A DNA stretch of 64,000 nt from Thalassotalea insulae (GCF_030161395.1 NZ_BSST01000001.1:1240001-1304000), one strand, 5' to 3'; shown: positions 27,304-37,323, counted from the stretch's first letter. A program made the numbers and translations. The notes: generated from the sequence alone by a model not told the origin.

Positions 27304-28632
27304 ATGCTTAGTATCAAAGAGAAAATCGCATATGGCTTAGGTGATACCGCCAGCAACATCATTTTTCAAACCGTGATGATGTTTTTACTGATTTACTATA
27401 CCGATGTCGTTGGTCTCTCTCCGGCTGTTGTCGGTACATTATTCTTAGTAGTCCGTATCTTTGATGCAGTTACCGACCCTTTAATGGGCGCCCTCGCCGA
27501 CCGAACTCACACCCGCTGGGGGCAGTTTCGTCCTTATCTGTTATGGCTAGCATTGCCTTTTGGTATAATCAGCGTGCTGGCATTCACTAAATTTAACCTC
27601 AGTGATAATGGTAAACTGATCTATGCCTTTGTCTCTTATACCTTGCTAATGATTGCCTATACTGCAATTAATATTCCCTACTCAGCTCTTGGCGGAGTAC
27701 TAACTTCAGAGCCGAAAGAGCGGGTCTCAGTGCAATCATACCGATTCGTTTTTGGCATGCTAGGCGGGCTAATCGTCGCCTCAGGTACTATGCCATTAGT
27801 TGATTGGTTAGGAGAAGGCGATAAGGCGCTTGGTTACCAAAATGCGATGTTACTGATGAGCATTTTTGGCGTGACCTTATTTCTATTATGCTTTCTTGGC
27901 ACCAAAGAGCGAGTAACGCCACCAAAAGAGCAGCAGTCTTCATTTGCCAAAGATCTCAAGGCATTGTGGCAAAATGATCAGTGGCGTATTCTTTGTATTG
28001 CCGGTTTATTATTGCTTAGTGGTCAAGTACTGCGCGGCACGTTAGCTGTTTATTACGTTAAATACTACCTTGGACAGGCACAATTGATCACCGCTTTTAT
28101 GACCTTAGGCATGATAGGTAGTATTCTTGGTTGCGCTGTTTCACAGCCGCTTGCCAAACGTGTATGTAAAATAAAAGCCTATATTGCCCTGCAAACTATT
28201 GCTGCTTTTATTTGCGTTATCAGTTACTTTGTCGGTCCAGAGCAAATTACTCTGGCATTTGTACTATTCTTTTGTTGGAATTTTTTCCTGCAAATGGCAA
28301 CGCCATTACTGTGGGCTAAAATGGCCGATACTATCGATTACGGCCATTGGAAAACAGGCGTCCGCATTACCGGAATGATTTATTCTGCTGTGGTCTTTTT
28401 TATTAAAATGGGAGTCGCTATTGGTGGCGCACTTGCCGGCTGGTTACTGGCCTATTACGGTTATCAGGCAGATATGGAGCAAACAGCAAATACCCAACAC
28501 GGAATATTACTCTCTTTCACCTTACTTCCTGCAATTGGTTCATTTTTAGTCGCCTTTACCATGCGCTGGTACAAACTCGATAATCAATTAATAGATAAAA
28601 TTCATCTTGAGTTAAATCCAATCGTTAAATAG
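27304..28632 (+). CDS. Glycoside-pentoside-hexuronide:cation symporter (MelB-like MFS)
   Basis: A 442-residue inner-membrane carrier with about 12 hydrophobic segments. The family signature 'DPLMGALADRTHTRWGQFRPYLLW' (given in two parts: DPLMGALADRTHTRWG and QFRPYLLW) near residue 60 is clear, as is 'AKMADTIDYGHWKTGVR' in the C-terminal half, typical of GPH transporters. It probably imports beta-glucosides such as laminaribiose for the upstream GH1 enzyme. It has a good AGAGAA ribosome-binding site and is cotranscribed with the GH1 gene. Confidence 0.88.
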   Translation: MLSIKEKIAYGLGDTASNIIFQTVMMFLLIYYTDVVGLSPAVVGTLFLVVRIFDAVTDPLMGALADRTHTRWGQFRPYLLWLALPFGIISVLAFTKFNLSDNGKLIYAFVSYTLLMIAYTAINIPYSALGGVLTSEPKERVSVQSYRFVFGMLGGLIVASGTMPLVDWLGEGDKALGYQNAMLLMSIFGVTLFLLCFLGTKERVTPPKEQQSSFAKDLKALWQNDQWRILCIAGLLLLSGQVLRGTLAVYYVKYYLGQAQLITAFMTLGMIGSILGCAVSQPLAKRVCKIKAYIALQTIAAFICVISYFVGPEQITLAFVLFFCWNFFLQMATPLLWAKMADTIDYGHWKTGVRITGMIYSAVVFFIKMGVAIGGALAGWLLAYYGYQADMEQTANTQHGILLSFTLLPAIGSFLVAFTMRWYKLDNQLIDKIHLELNPIVK

Positions 28633-28875
28633 TAAATAGCTATTATCAATTCAACGGCATTCTATTTTGAGCATGTCTTTTTATTACGACTAACTATTAT
28701 CTTCCACTGTTAGTCGCAATAACTTTCCTCCCTTGCTCCAAGCCAACAACTACCCCAAGTTTTACCCACTAATTCAGTAAGTTAGTTTTTACTCAATCAC
28801 TATATCCCACTTAATTAAACAAACCACATCAGAGTAAAAGCTCTAATAAAGTTCAATAAAAATACAATTTTTTCA
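28633..28875. other. Intergenic region after the GPH symporter gene
   Basis: A+T-rich spacer between the symporter gene and the promoter region of the large TonB receptor. No convincing reading frame, RNA gene or T-tract terminator was seen. The regulatory part (28876-28963) is listed separately. Confidence 0.4.
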
Positions 28876-28902
28876 TTGACCTCGACGCACTTCTGTCATA
28901 AT
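28876..28902 (+). promoter_or_regulatory. Candidate sigma-70 promoter of the TonB receptor gene
   Basis: TTGACC (28876-28881) and CATAAT (28897-28902) with a 15-base spacer (slightly short; TAATTT at 28899 would give 17). It lies immediately before the first LacI-type operator, so repressor at 28906 would overlap the transcription start. Confidence 0.5.
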
Positions 28903-28905
28903 TTA

Positions 28906-28919
28906 TGGAAGCGCTTCCA
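28906..28919. promoter_or_regulatory. LacI-type operator 1 of the TonB receptor gene
   Basis: Perfect 14-base palindrome TGGAAGCGCTTCCA. Its centre lies 44 bases upstream of the second copy at 28950-28963, four helical turns, suited to looping or cooperative binding. Confidence 0.85.
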
Positions 28920-28949
28920 AAACATAAATATATTTTTTTTGCCGTACAA

Positions 28950-28963
28950 TGGAAGCGCTTCCA
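28950..28963. promoter_or_regulatory. LacI-type operator 2 of the TonB receptor gene
   Basis: Perfect 14-base palindrome TGGAAGCGCTTCCA, identical to the copy at 28906, located 38 bases before the start codon in the probable untranslated leader. Confidence 0.85.
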
Positions 28964-29001
28964 GAAAATATGTGAACTATGCTCATGTCTAGGGGAGAAC
29001 A

Positions 29002-31950
29002 ATGAAGCAATTAAATTTAAACAAAAGTCGAATAGCAACTGCTATCACTTTGATATTAGGCGCTAGTACATTAACACCTGTCTACGCTGAAGAGACTAAC
29101 AAAGAAGTTGAAGTAATCGAAGTTACAGGTATTCGTAGTAGTCTAGTCAAATCCGTCGATATTAAGCGTAATGCTAACGGCGTGGTTGATGCAATTACCG
29201 CTGAAGACATAGGTAAATTCCCTGACGGCAACTTAGCAGAATCATTACAACGTATTACTGGTGTTTCTATCGACCGTAGTAATGGTGAAGGTGCGAGAAT
29301 TACCGTTCGTGGTATGGGACCAGAATTTAACATGGTTACCCTTAATGGCCGCCAAATGCCGACTATCGGTGGTCGTGCGTTTGACTTTAACAATATAGCT
29401 ACCGACGCTGTTAGCGCTGTTGAGGTATACAAAACCGCCAAGGCTAACTTACCTACAGGTGGTATTGGTGCTACGGTAAACATGATGACCGCTCGTCCAT
29501 TAAGTGATCCTGGCTTTAAAGCCGTGATCAGTGGCAAAGCCGTTCATGAAACTTCGGTAGAAGATGTAGGTTCTAAGTTTACTCCTGAAATCTCAGGTTT
29601 GTTCACCAATACTTTCGCTGATAACAAATTAGGTGTACTAGTATCAGCTTCTTATCAAGACCGAGATAACAGAGAAGAAAGCGCTGCTGTTGATTCATGG
29701 TATCCGATTGAAGCAACTACCACGAACGTTACTAACAATAACCAGCGCGCAGATGGTACTACTTGGTATCCTCAAAATGCTGGTTATGCCATTAATGATA
29801 ATTCACGTCAGCGTACTAATGCCCAATTGGTTGTTGAGTATGAACCAAACGATAAAGTTAAAGCTAAAGTTGATTACACCTATTCAAAAGTTGAATTTAA
29901 AGGTGATTACAACTCATTTGGTGTTTGGTTTAACCATGGCAACATCTTAGGTGGTGATATCAACGAAAATGGTACCTGGACTCGCGTTGTTGAGCAGGAC
30001 ACCACCGACTATGCAAACAATGTTGGCCGCAATCAATTTGAAAATGAGAATAAATCGCTAGGTTTAAACATTCAATGGCAAGCATCTGACAACCTGTTAT
30101 TTACCTTCGATGCGCATGACTCTTCTGCCGTTGGTCAAGGTAAAGGTTTAGGCAACAATGCCTTCATTATTACAGGTAACACGGGTTGTTTATGGTGTGA
30201 AGGTGAAGGTGTTGGTCCAAACACTGCTGCCATGACAGAGAAAACCGCCTATTACCCGGCAGGTGGCGTACCTTATTTTGAATTTGATTTAGTTGACGGT
30301 GCCGGTAACCCAACAACTGAAATTTTACCTGGCGACCTAGGTTCACTATTTGCTGGTGTTAGCCAAGGCTATTCTGAAAATGAAATGACTCAATTTCAAT
30401 TTCAAGGTGAGTGGTTAAATGACGGTGACGGTGCCTTAAGCAGTATTGATTTTGGTTTCTCACGTACTGAACAGAAATACAGAAGTACCAACGCATTTAC
30501 CGACGGCTTCCTAGCTCTTGGCTGGTGGCTTGGTTCTGCTCGTTACTGGCCAGATGATGCATGGCAATTAGAATCAACCAGTGGCTTATTAAGTGATTTC
30601 AGCAATAGCGGTGATATAGGCCCTGGATATTTCTGGACGCAGCCATTTGATGACTTAGTGACTCATGTCAATCAAATTGATGCCAGCGATACCTGGTTAT
30701 CTTGTTGTTTCCGTGACGCTTGGCCGGAAGAATTAAATGGTACTATGGGTGCTGGTAGCATCGACTCAGATGCAAGGGTGAAAGAAGTTGTAAATTCTAT
30801 TTATGCACAATTTACTTTCTCTGATGAATTCAACGGTATGCCATTTAACTTGGTAGCTGGTCTTCGCTACGAAGAAACCAAGGTTACATCTGTTGGTTTA
30901 GAGACCCCTGTGACAGATATTAAATGGATCGGTGGTAATGAATTCCAGTACGTAACTGGTGAGCAAACATACTCAGAGCCAGGTAAAGCGACATTAAAAC
31001 AGTTCTTACCTAGCTTAGATGCCGATTTGGAAATTACTGACGACATTATCGCTCGTGCTTCATATTCGCGTTCATTAACCCGTCCTGGTATTGGTGACAT
31101 GCGTTCGACTCGTGATTTTGCTGGTGGTAAAATTGGTACTCGCCAAATTATCTCAGGTAACCCGGGCTTAGAGCCGTACCTTGCTGATAACTTCGATTTC
31201 TCAGTCGAATATTATTACGGCGAAGGCAGCTATGCGTCTGTAGGTTACTTTAAGAAAGTCGTTGATAACTTCCTGGTTGACTCATTTGAAACAGTAACAG
31301 TTGAAGGTATTCGTGACGTATTTAGCGGTCCAAGAGCTGATCAGGCAAGAGCTGATCTAGAAGCAGAGGGTTTACCGTTAAGCTTCACTAATATTTATGA
31401 GCGCATCAAACTAAACGAAGGTATCGAAGGTACGGATATTTTCCCGAACAGCGATGATCCATTAGCTGAGTTTGAAAAAGTCAGCCGAGCAAACGGTGAG
31501 TCAGCCAACTTACATGGTTGGGAATTAGCAGCTCAACACTTATTCGCCGATACCGGTTTTGGTGTAATGGTTAACGCTACTTTCGTTAGTGGTGATATTG
31601 AAGCCGACCGTGACCTATTAGAGCAAGAATTTGCTTTACCAGGTATGAGCGATTCAGCTAACTTCTCAGTATTTTATGAAAACGAACAACTTTCTGCACG
31701 TATTTCATATAACTGGCGTGATGAATTCCTTTCAGGTTTTGACCAATATGGTTCACCGGTTTATACCGAGGAATATTCACAAGTTGATGCCAATGTTAGT
31801 TACTCAGTTACCGAAAACTTTACGGTTTTTGCTGAAGCTCTGAACTTAACAGAAGAAACACAACGTACTTACGTTCGTTATAGCGAACAGTTATTGCGTG
31901 CCAATCAGTACGGTGCTCGCTTCAACATTGGTGCACGTTATGTGTTCTAA
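29002..31950 (+). CDS. TonB-dependent receptor of the oligosaccharide (TonB-Xanth-Caul) type
   Basis: A 982-residue outer membrane importer with a signal peptide (about 1-28, TPVYA-EE). A probable TonB box region 'EVIEVTGIRSSLVKSVDIKR' leads into the plug ('EDIGKFPDGNLAESLQRITGVSIDR' in pieces, 'ARITVRGMGPEFNMVTLNGRQMP'). This plug text is the hallmark of the large glycan-uptake receptors of Xanthomonas, Caulobacter and alteromonads. The barrel ends 'FNIGARYVF'. Two LacI-type operators upstream tie it to the glucan regulon; it is the likely importer of laminarin oligomers. AGGGGAGA precedes the ATG. Confidence 0.92.
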   Translation: MKQLNLNKSRIATAITLILGASTLTPVYAEETNKEVEVIEVTGIRSSLVKSVDIKRNANGVVDAITAEDIGKFPDGNLAESLQRITGVSIDRSNGEGARITVRGMGPEFNMVTLNGRQMPTIGGRAFDFNNIATDAVSAVEVYKTAKANLPTGGIGATVNMMTARPLSDPGFKAVISGKAVHETSVEDVGSKFTPEISGLFTNTFADNKLGVLVSASYQDRDNREESAAVDSWYPIEATTTNVTNNNQRADGTTWYPQNAGYAINDNSRQRTNAQLVVEYEPNDKVKAKVDYTYSKVEFKGDYNSFGVWFNHGNILGGDINENGTWTRVVEQDTTDYANNVGRNQFENENKSLGLNIQWQASDNLLFTFDAHDSSAVGQGKGLGNNAFIITGNTGCLWCEGEGVGPNTAAMTEKTAYYPAGGVPYFEFDLVDGAGNPTTEILPGDLGSLFAGVSQGYSENEMTQFQFQGEWLNDGDGALSSIDFGFSRTEQKYRSTNAFTDGFLALGWWLGSARYWPDDAWQLESTSGLLSDFSNSGDIGPGYFWTQPFDDLVTHVNQIDASDTWLSCCFRDAWPEELNGTMGAGSIDSDARVKEVVNSIYAQFTFSDEFNGMPFNLVAGLRYEETKVTSVGLETPVTDIKWIGGNEFQYVTGEQTYSEPGKATLKQFLPSLDADLEITDDIIARASYSRSLTRPGIGDMRSTRDFAGGKIGTRQIISGNPGLEPYLADNFDFSVEYYYGEGSYASVGYFKKVVDNFLVDSFETVTVEGIRDVFSGPRADQARADLEAEGLPLSFTNIYERIKLNEGIEGTDIFPNSDDPLAEFEKVSRANGESANLHGWELAAQHLFADTGFGVMVNATFVSGDIEADRDLLEQEFALPGMSDSANFSVFYENEQLSARISYNWRDEFLSGFDQYGSPVYTEEYSQVDANVSYSVTENFTVFAEALNLTEETQRTYVRYSEQLLRANQYGARFNIGARYVF

Positions 31951-31974
31951 TTAAACGAAGTTAATCCCAAGTAT

Positions 31975-32003
31975 AAAGCCGCTATCCCCCAGCGGCTTTT
32001 TTT
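31975..32003 (+). terminator. Rho-independent terminator of the TonB receptor gene
   Basis: A 9-bp stem AAAGCCGCT/AGCGGCTTT with loop ATCCCCC, followed by a run of T residues (to 32003), 24 bases after the stop codon. Confidence 0.9.
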
Positions 32004-32222
32004 CACCTAAAACATATCACCAACCACCATAACCAATTGTATTTATTCCCATTCAGTTCATAATAATTGCTGAAAATTCACGGTGATATCTTCATTTAAA
32101 TAATTAAAGCGCATTTAACCTCAGCTAACAAATTGAAATTTATGGTTTTACTAGCAATTTAAAGAGGCATAAATGGGTGGACATTACTGAGACGTCTACA
32201 TAAGATACGGTTAGAAGCACTC

Positions 32223-32732
32223 ATGGTTGAGCACAAATATAAAACGTTTTGGCCTAGATTTTGGGCAGGATTAATCGATGGAATAATTTTTATGCCAATG
32301 ACTTCTTTTAGCCATTGGCTATTTAGTTTGGAACTAAATGGTGTAATTAATTTTATCTATTACGCACTTATTTATTCATTGAGTTATTACTTTTATACGG
32401 TCTACATGCACGGTAAGTTTGGTCAAACTATTGGTAAAATGCTGCTAAAAATTAAAGTGTCAAAAATAGATGGATCGCCGCTTACTTATGAAAGAGCACT
32501 ATATCGGGATAGTGTCGTTATAGGAGCTTCTATTCTAATTATTTTTACTGAAGCTGGCCCTATTTTAAATGGTATCAATCCATTTTTAGCAACAGAGGTA
32601 AGTCAAACATTCCAAGTCCTCGTTTGGATACAATTTGCTTGGTTTATGATTGAGTTCATAACTATGTTAACTAACAACAAAAGAAGGGCTGTTCACGATT
32701 TTATTGCCGGTTCAGTGGTTACGCGCCTCTAA
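32223..32732 (+). CDS. RDD family membrane protein
   Basis: A 169-residue protein. The RDD pattern is visible: 'FWPRFWAGLIDGIIF' (the conserved R and D in TM1), a second hydrophobic segment, 'GQTIGKMLLKIKV' and 'TYERALYRDSVV' before TM3, and the closing 'NKRRAVHDFIAGSVV'. RDD proteins have been proposed as small-molecule or ion carriers, without a settled role. It converges on the TonB receptor gene with 7 bases between stops, and is not obviously part of the glucan locus. Confidence 0.8.
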   Translation: MVEHKYKTFWPRFWAGLIDGIIFMPMTSFSHWLFSLELNGVINFIYYALIYSLSYYFYTVYMHGKFGQTIGKMLLKIKVSKIDGSPLTYERALYRDSVVIGASILIIFTEAGPILNGINPFLATEVSQTFQVLVWIQFAWFMIEFITMLTNNKRRAVHDFIAGSVVTRL

Positions 32733-32739
32733 GCTGTAC

Positions 32740-34635
32740 TTATAGCTGATAAGAGACGCTTAAACTAAGGTTACGGCCATAGTTTTTAAAACCTACCGCC
32801 ATTTCAGTATTATCATCTAAGGCATTAGCAATATTTAGCCTGACTTGTAATTTAGGCTGAATTTGCCAAGCGGTTGATAAATCTAAAAGATAATGGCTGT
32901 CCATTTTAACCATACCGGTGGGAATTGCACTATCGTAGTATTGACCATTTGCCGTTAGACGAGCAGTAACACTAAGTTGTGCTAGCACTTGATACTGAAT
33001 AGCAACGCCAGCTTTAAGCTTAGGTCGTCTTCTTAATTTAGCCTCATTATCCTTTAACCCCGTATCGTTATAACTCGCTTGCCCAGAAACAAACAGCTGT
33101 GAATTAACCTGATATTGCCCCATTAACTCAATACCTTTCGCGTCCACTTGTGAGCGATTAATATTAGTAAAGGCTTCTGGGTCAAAATCGACTAAATCAG
33201 TAAAGCGATTGTGAAAGACACTTGCCGTTAAGGTAATTCGCTGCTCTGGAAAATACCTTTCAGCACTGAGATCATAATTTTTACTACGCTCTGGCAGTAA
33301 TGCGTTATTACCAACAAACGGATGACCTAAGGCAAAAAAGCTCGGTAGTTTAAACCCCTCACTATAATGAGCTGATAGCTTAGTGTCGCTGCTTAGCTGA
33401 TATTGCGCTAAAACTCGATGAGTATTGATGCTTAAAGCTTCACTGTCATCATAACGTACGCCCGCCATCAAAGTTAACTGCTCAAACGCCATTTCAGTTT
33501 CAGCAAATAGCGCTTTTGTTCGTCTATTTAAACGATAATCGGCAGGCAGCCAAACACCAAAATTAATCAGGCTTTGCATACCACCTTGCTCATCGGCATA
33601 ACTAACGCCAAGGGCGAAATTAATATTTTCAGACAAGCGATAACGTGAAAGCAAAGTAATATCACTTCGCTGGTAATCACTGTCGGTTTGTAATTCTGGA
33701 ACACCATCAATCACTCCTGGCGCTATAGCAGGGCTGTCAATTTGTTCGCTTCTGTCGGTTAAAGTTCCTTTTAGCTCAACACTTAATTGTTCGGTAAATG
33801 CATAACCTAAAGTTAAGGCACTGTTTTGTTGTTGAAACTCGGTTGCTTGTGGAAGACGAATAACAGAAAGTCGCTCACCACCACTGTCTTCTGGAAAGGC
33901 CTTAGAGTTACCTTCGGCATAAAGACTATTCAGCTGCCAAAAAAATGGTGCCTGATGAGCTGAATTTAGCTTTAGTGCAAGTTGCTGACGCTTAAAATCA
34001 TCGCCAAACGTGCTTTGATCATCACGCTGTAAACTGCCAGTTACGCTTAAATCCACTAAATCAGAGACACGAGTAGCTAGGTGAACCGCACCGCCATAAC
34101 GCCCTGCACTGCCTAAATGGATACTTGCATTGGCTACATCACCTTGCTTAGCACTTTTAGTGGTAATACTAAGCACTCCCGCTAAAGCATCACTACCATA
34201 AACGGTAGAATAGCCACCATAAAGTAGCTCTATTTTTTCAATGGTTGCGGGGTCTAATGTCGATAAATCAAACGCGCCACCGCGGCTATTGGTTGGATCA
34301 TTCACTTTTACGCCGTCAAGTAACACGACAACAAAGTTAGGATCACCACCGCGTACCGATAAAAATGTGAGGCCACCTGCCCCACCTTGTTGAAACACAT
34401 CAACGCCAGGTAAACCTCTCAGCACATCAGCAACGCTGTTAGCCGCTAAGGCCGCGATCTGCTCTTCATCTATAACCACTTTAGCCAATTGACTATGATT
34501 AGCATTCAGTAAATGTGTGCCAAGTACAGTAACACGCTCGATAGTGTCGTGCGTTTTTAATTCAGGGGTGCTATTAGCAACCGCCGGCAGTGCGGTAACA
34601 ATGCAAGCCGTCATTAGGGAGATCGCATACTTCAT
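32740..34635 (-). CDS. TonB-dependent receptor, BtuB-like size, last gene of the glucan run
   Basis: A 631-residue outer membrane receptor with a signal peptide (1-22, VANS), a TonB-box-like 'HDTIERVTVLGTHL' and a compact plug ('VADVLRGLPGVDVFQQGGAGG', given as VADVLRGLPGVDV; 'LDGVKVNDPTNSRGGAFDL'; 'YGSDALAGVLSITTK'). The barrel ends 'LSLSVSYQL'. The plug resembles BtuB/catecholate receptors, yet the gene is coupled (ATGA overlap) to a cytochrome c/FG-GAP gene and follows two GH16 genes. No cobalamin riboswitch or Fur box was seen. Substrate could be a glucan fragment, cobalamin or a metal chelate. Confidence 0.85.
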   Translation of the reverse strand: MKYAISLMTACIVTALPAVANSTPELKTHDTIERVTVLGTHLLNANHSQLAKVVIDEEQIAALAANSVADVLRGLPGVDVFQQGGAGGLTFLSVRGGDPNFVVVLLDGVKVNDPTNSRGGAFDLSTLDPATIEKIELLYGGYSTVYGSDALAGVLSITTKSAKQGDVANASIHLGSAGRYGGAVHLATRVSDLVDLSVTGSLQRDDQSTFGDDFKRQQLALKLNSAHQAPFFWQLNSLYAEGNSKAFPEDSGGERLSVIRLPQATEFQQQNSALTLGYAFTEQLSVELKGTLTDRSEQIDSPAIAPGVIDGVPELQTDSDYQRSDITLLSRYRLSENINFALGVSYADEQGGMQSLINFGVWLPADYRLNRRTKALFAETEMAFEQLTLMAGVRYDDSEALSINTHRVLAQYQLSSDTKLSAHYSEGFKLPSFFALGHPFVGNNALLPERSKNYDLSAERYFPEQRITLTASVFHNRFTDLVDFDPEAFTNINRSQVDAKGIELMGQYQVNSQLFVSGQASYNDTGLKDNEAKLRRRPKLKAGVAIQYQVLAQLSVTARLTANGQYYDSAIPTGMVKMDSHYLLDLSTAWQIQPKLQVRLNIANALDDNTEMAVGFKNYGRNLSLSVSYQL

Positions 34636-36182
34636 CTAATAGATGTTCTCGTGGTTATTTTAAATAATAATTGTTGATTATCAATTAACACAATACGGGT
34701 TTTTAGCGTTTGATCTTGTTGGTCTTTGGGGGTTCCCATCATTTGTGCAATCAATAAATCCATACGAAACACGCCAGCAACGATATCGAGCTTACCATCA
34801 CCACTAACATCGGTTAATTCAAACGACACAATGCTTTGCGGCTGATTAGAAATGTTATGTCGGGTAAACTGCTGCTTGCCGTCATTTTCATACCAGATTA
34901 GGCTTTGTCGCTTAGGATCTTGCCAAAAATTATTCCAACTACCCGCCACTACGTCTAAATCGCCATCATTATCTAAATCACCGGCCACCGCAGAAGCTGC
35001 ACCATAAAACCGTCCTATTTCATGATAGTGAAACTCAAGTTTGCCTTTGTTTTCCAACCACTGTACGCCATGATAGGGCTTAGCATCCATATGAAGGTCA
35101 TTAGCATCACCATTGGTAAATAACAAATCGCTGTCGTTATCACCATCGAGATCAACCACTTTCATGCCGGTAAAACCAAACATTGGATGTGGCGCCTCAG
35201 CTAATGCTACTTGTTCAAACTTACCCTGACCTTTATTAACCAAGCCAAGTACCATTTCATATTCCTGAGCAAATAAGCTGACAATGTCCATGTTGCCATC
35301 ATTGTTTAGATCGACAATTGAAACATTAAGCGCGCCGCTGGCACTGATAATATCGTGTTTAACGTGTTTTCCGTTACCTATGTTTTCTAACCAAGACACT
35401 TCACCGATATTGCCGCCACCAAATACCGCCACGGCGAGATCCAGGTCACCATCGTTATCTAAATCTACCGGTCTGGCATCAGTAATTCGGCCAACATCAT
35501 CTAATAACAATTCAGGAGCAAACTGTCCTGATTCATTTTGCCGAAGCAATACAATTTTACCCGCCAGTGCAGATGAAGGTGGTATTAGACCTAAGGCAGC
35601 AATAATAATGTCGTTATCACCATCTTGATCATAATCAACCACTTCGGTATGACTCGGCACTTTAATACTTGTTAAGATTTGTTCTTGCCACTGCTGGTCT
35701 TGCTGTCGCAACAAACTCACTTGATCATTTTGTGCGTCAGCAATTAAGAAATGTGCACCATTAAGCCCTAAATCTACCTGATTAATATTAACGACTAACG
35801 GCGTGCTAGATTTATTGGCAATGCTATTAACCGCTATTTCTTGTTGATGCGGGTTAGGAGGAAAAACGGGTAAGACCGGCAACTTTTCTGGCGCACTGCC
35901 GTAGTAATATGCCTTAATATCTTTGATCGCATCATCTGGAATAAATTTCGTACCAAAGCGTTGCTGAGCTATTCCCGCCATGGCATCTACCGCTCTTGGC
36001 CAAAACGCTTTTGGCATCACATCTGGCGGCGGCACTTTATGACAAGCGCCACAGTATTGATTCACTTTGCTGATAATGGTATTTAATTGCGCATTGTCTT
36101 TTGTGGTTTGTGCAAAATTTTGTCCACTCCAAACAATAAGCATTAGACAAAATACCCCTAGCAGTAGATTAGTTTTATTCAT
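34632..36182 (-). CDS. Exported cytochrome c-like / FG-GAP (VCBS) repeat protein
   Basis: A 516-residue protein with a signal peptide (about 1-24). One heme c-binding motif CGACH (Cys44-His48) follows directly. Then come at least six Ca2+-binding FG-GAP/VCBS blades with DxDxDGxxD loops, e.g. 'DYDQDGDNDIIIAAL', 'DLDNDGDLDLAVAVF', 'DLNNDGNMDIVSLF', 'DLDGDNDSDLLF', 'DLDNDGDLDVVAGSW' and 'DVSGDGKLDIVAGVF', implying a beta propeller. It is periplasmic or surface exposed. It overlaps the TonB receptor gene by 4 bases and follows GH16 genes at 36 bases. Function unknown; a redox or binding partner of the receptor is possible. Confidence 0.8.
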   Translation of the reverse strand: MNKTNLLLGVFCLMLIVWSGQNFAQTTKDNAQLNTIISKVNQYCGACHKVPPPDVMPKAFWPRAVDAMAGIAQQRFGTKFIPDDAIKDIKAYYYGSAPEKLPVLPVFPPNPHQQEIAVNSIANKSSTPLVVNINQVDLGLNGAHFLIADAQNDQVSLLRQQDQQWQEQILTSIKVPSHTEVVDYDQDGDNDIIIAALGLIPPSSALAGKIVLLRQNESGQFAPELLLDDVGRITDARPVDLDNDGDLDLAVAVFGGGNIGEVSWLENIGNGKHVKHDIISASGALNVSIVDLNNDGNMDIVSLFAQEYEMVLGLVNKGQGKFEQVALAEAPHPMFGFTGMKVVDLDGDNDSDLLFTNGDANDLHMDAKPYHGVQWLENKGKLEFHYHEIGRFYGAASAVAGDLDNDGDLDVVAGSWNNFWQDPKRQSLIWYENDGKQQFTRHNISNQPQSIVSFELTDVSGDGKLDIVAGVFRMDLLIAQMMGTPKDQQDQTLKTRIVLIDNQQLLFKITTRTSIR

Positions 36183-36218
36183 TTAATTTTCCCAAAATAC
36201 GTCCATTATTAACTCAGG

Positions 36219-37289
36219 TTATCTAGGTAGCACAGGTGCAACATGCCCTTTAACCAGTTTGGTATCACGAACAATAGCACCACAGCCAATGCCAGTATTT
36301 ATCGACTTTTGACATTGATAAACTCGAATATAATCTATCGCTAACGATTGAGGAAAAATACTAGGGTCAATGCCCTTATCATTGACAGTGGTAGCCCAAG
36401 CTCCACCAACCGCTAAATTTAAAATCAGATGAAATTTTTGATCAAAGGGAGCACTGCCTAAACCATTCACTAAGACCCCTTGAGCGTTCATATATTGGCT
36501 ATACCACCCGCTTGCCCGTTGAGTAGCATAATGAATATCATCGACATACCAACGAATTTCTCCTTGTTGCCACTCAATTGCATAGACATGAAAATCATTA
36601 GCGGGATCAGCGCCGTTTGGTAATCTATAAGCTTGCCCCGAGTAGACATTATCAGGCCATGCCCTGCCATAATGCAATGTGCCGTGAATTCGAGTTTCAG
36701 CTTGATTAGGAGACTGCCCTTTTTCATCCGTGATAGTGTTTAAATTCACCGCTTCCATGATATCTATTTCGCCCGAACCGGCCCAGCCACCATAACGCCA
36801 ATCTGTTGGCAACATCCAGATTGCCGGCCAGGTACCTTGACCTTGTGGCAACTTCGCGCGAATTTCAAAGCGACCATAACGCCAATCGCCTTTGTTTTTC
36901 GTTCTCAGTCTTGCCGATGTATAAGGTAAAGTGCGGGTATTTTCTGGGCTATAGCTAGGAGTATCATCCTGGGCCGCAGGCCCGGTAAACTCCTCTTTTA
37001 AAGCAACAATTTTCAGTATACCTTGCTCAATATAAGCGTTTTTACGACGATCGGTATAGCACTGTTGCTCATTATTACCACCGCCATAGCAATTAATTTC
37101 AAACGACCACTTGCTTTTATCTAACTGCTTACCATCAAATTCATCCTGCCAAACTAATTGCCAATGTTTTGATAGCGAAACGGGAGGCACTGGTTGTGCC
37201 TGAGCAAAAGCTATTAGCGCAAAAGTAGCTGAAGACCACAAAGTGACGCTTAGCGTCACTTTAAATAAAAAACTCATATTAATTTTCAT
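36219..37289 (-). CDS. GH16 endo-beta-1,3-glucanase (laminarinase)
   Basis: A secreted 356-residue single-domain laminarinase with a signal peptide (1-32, AQA-QP). The GH16 catalytic motif EIDIME is at Glu174-Asp176-Glu179, with the extra Met (beta-bulge) typical of laminarinases and lichenases. 'WPAIWMLPTDWRYGGWAGSG' in pieces and 'FHLILNLAVGGAW' are conserved substrate-cleft segments. It lies 34 bases after the larger GH16 gene in the same operon. It would cut beta-1,3-glucan in the periplasm or outside the cell. Confidence 0.93.
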   Translation of the reverse strand: MKINMSFLFKVTLSVTLWSSATFALIAFAQAQPVPPVSLSKHWQLVWQDEFDGKQLDKSKWSFEINCYGGGNNEQQCYTDRRKNAYIEQGILKIVALKEEFTGPAAQDDTPSYSPENTRTLPYTSARLRTKNKGDWRYGRFEIRAKLPQGQGTWPAIWMLPTDWRYGGWAGSGEIDIMEAVNLNTITDEKGQSPNQAETRIHGTLHYGRAWPDNVYSGQAYRLPNGADPANDFHVYAIEWQQGEIRWYVDDIHYATQRASGWYSQYMNAQGVLVNGLGSAPFDQKFHLILNLAVGGAWATTVNDKGIDPSIFPQSLAIDYIRVYQCQKSINTGIGCGAIVRDTKLVKGHVAPVLPR

Positions 37290-37323
37290 ATAGTTAAGTT
37301 GATTTACTCTAGTTAACTATAAT

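Noticed and set aside
32740..34635. Assignment of the BtuB-like receptor to vitamin B12 uptake
   Set aside because: Plug similarity alone is weak; no cobalamin riboswitch or B12 gene is near, and the gene is coupled to glucan genes.
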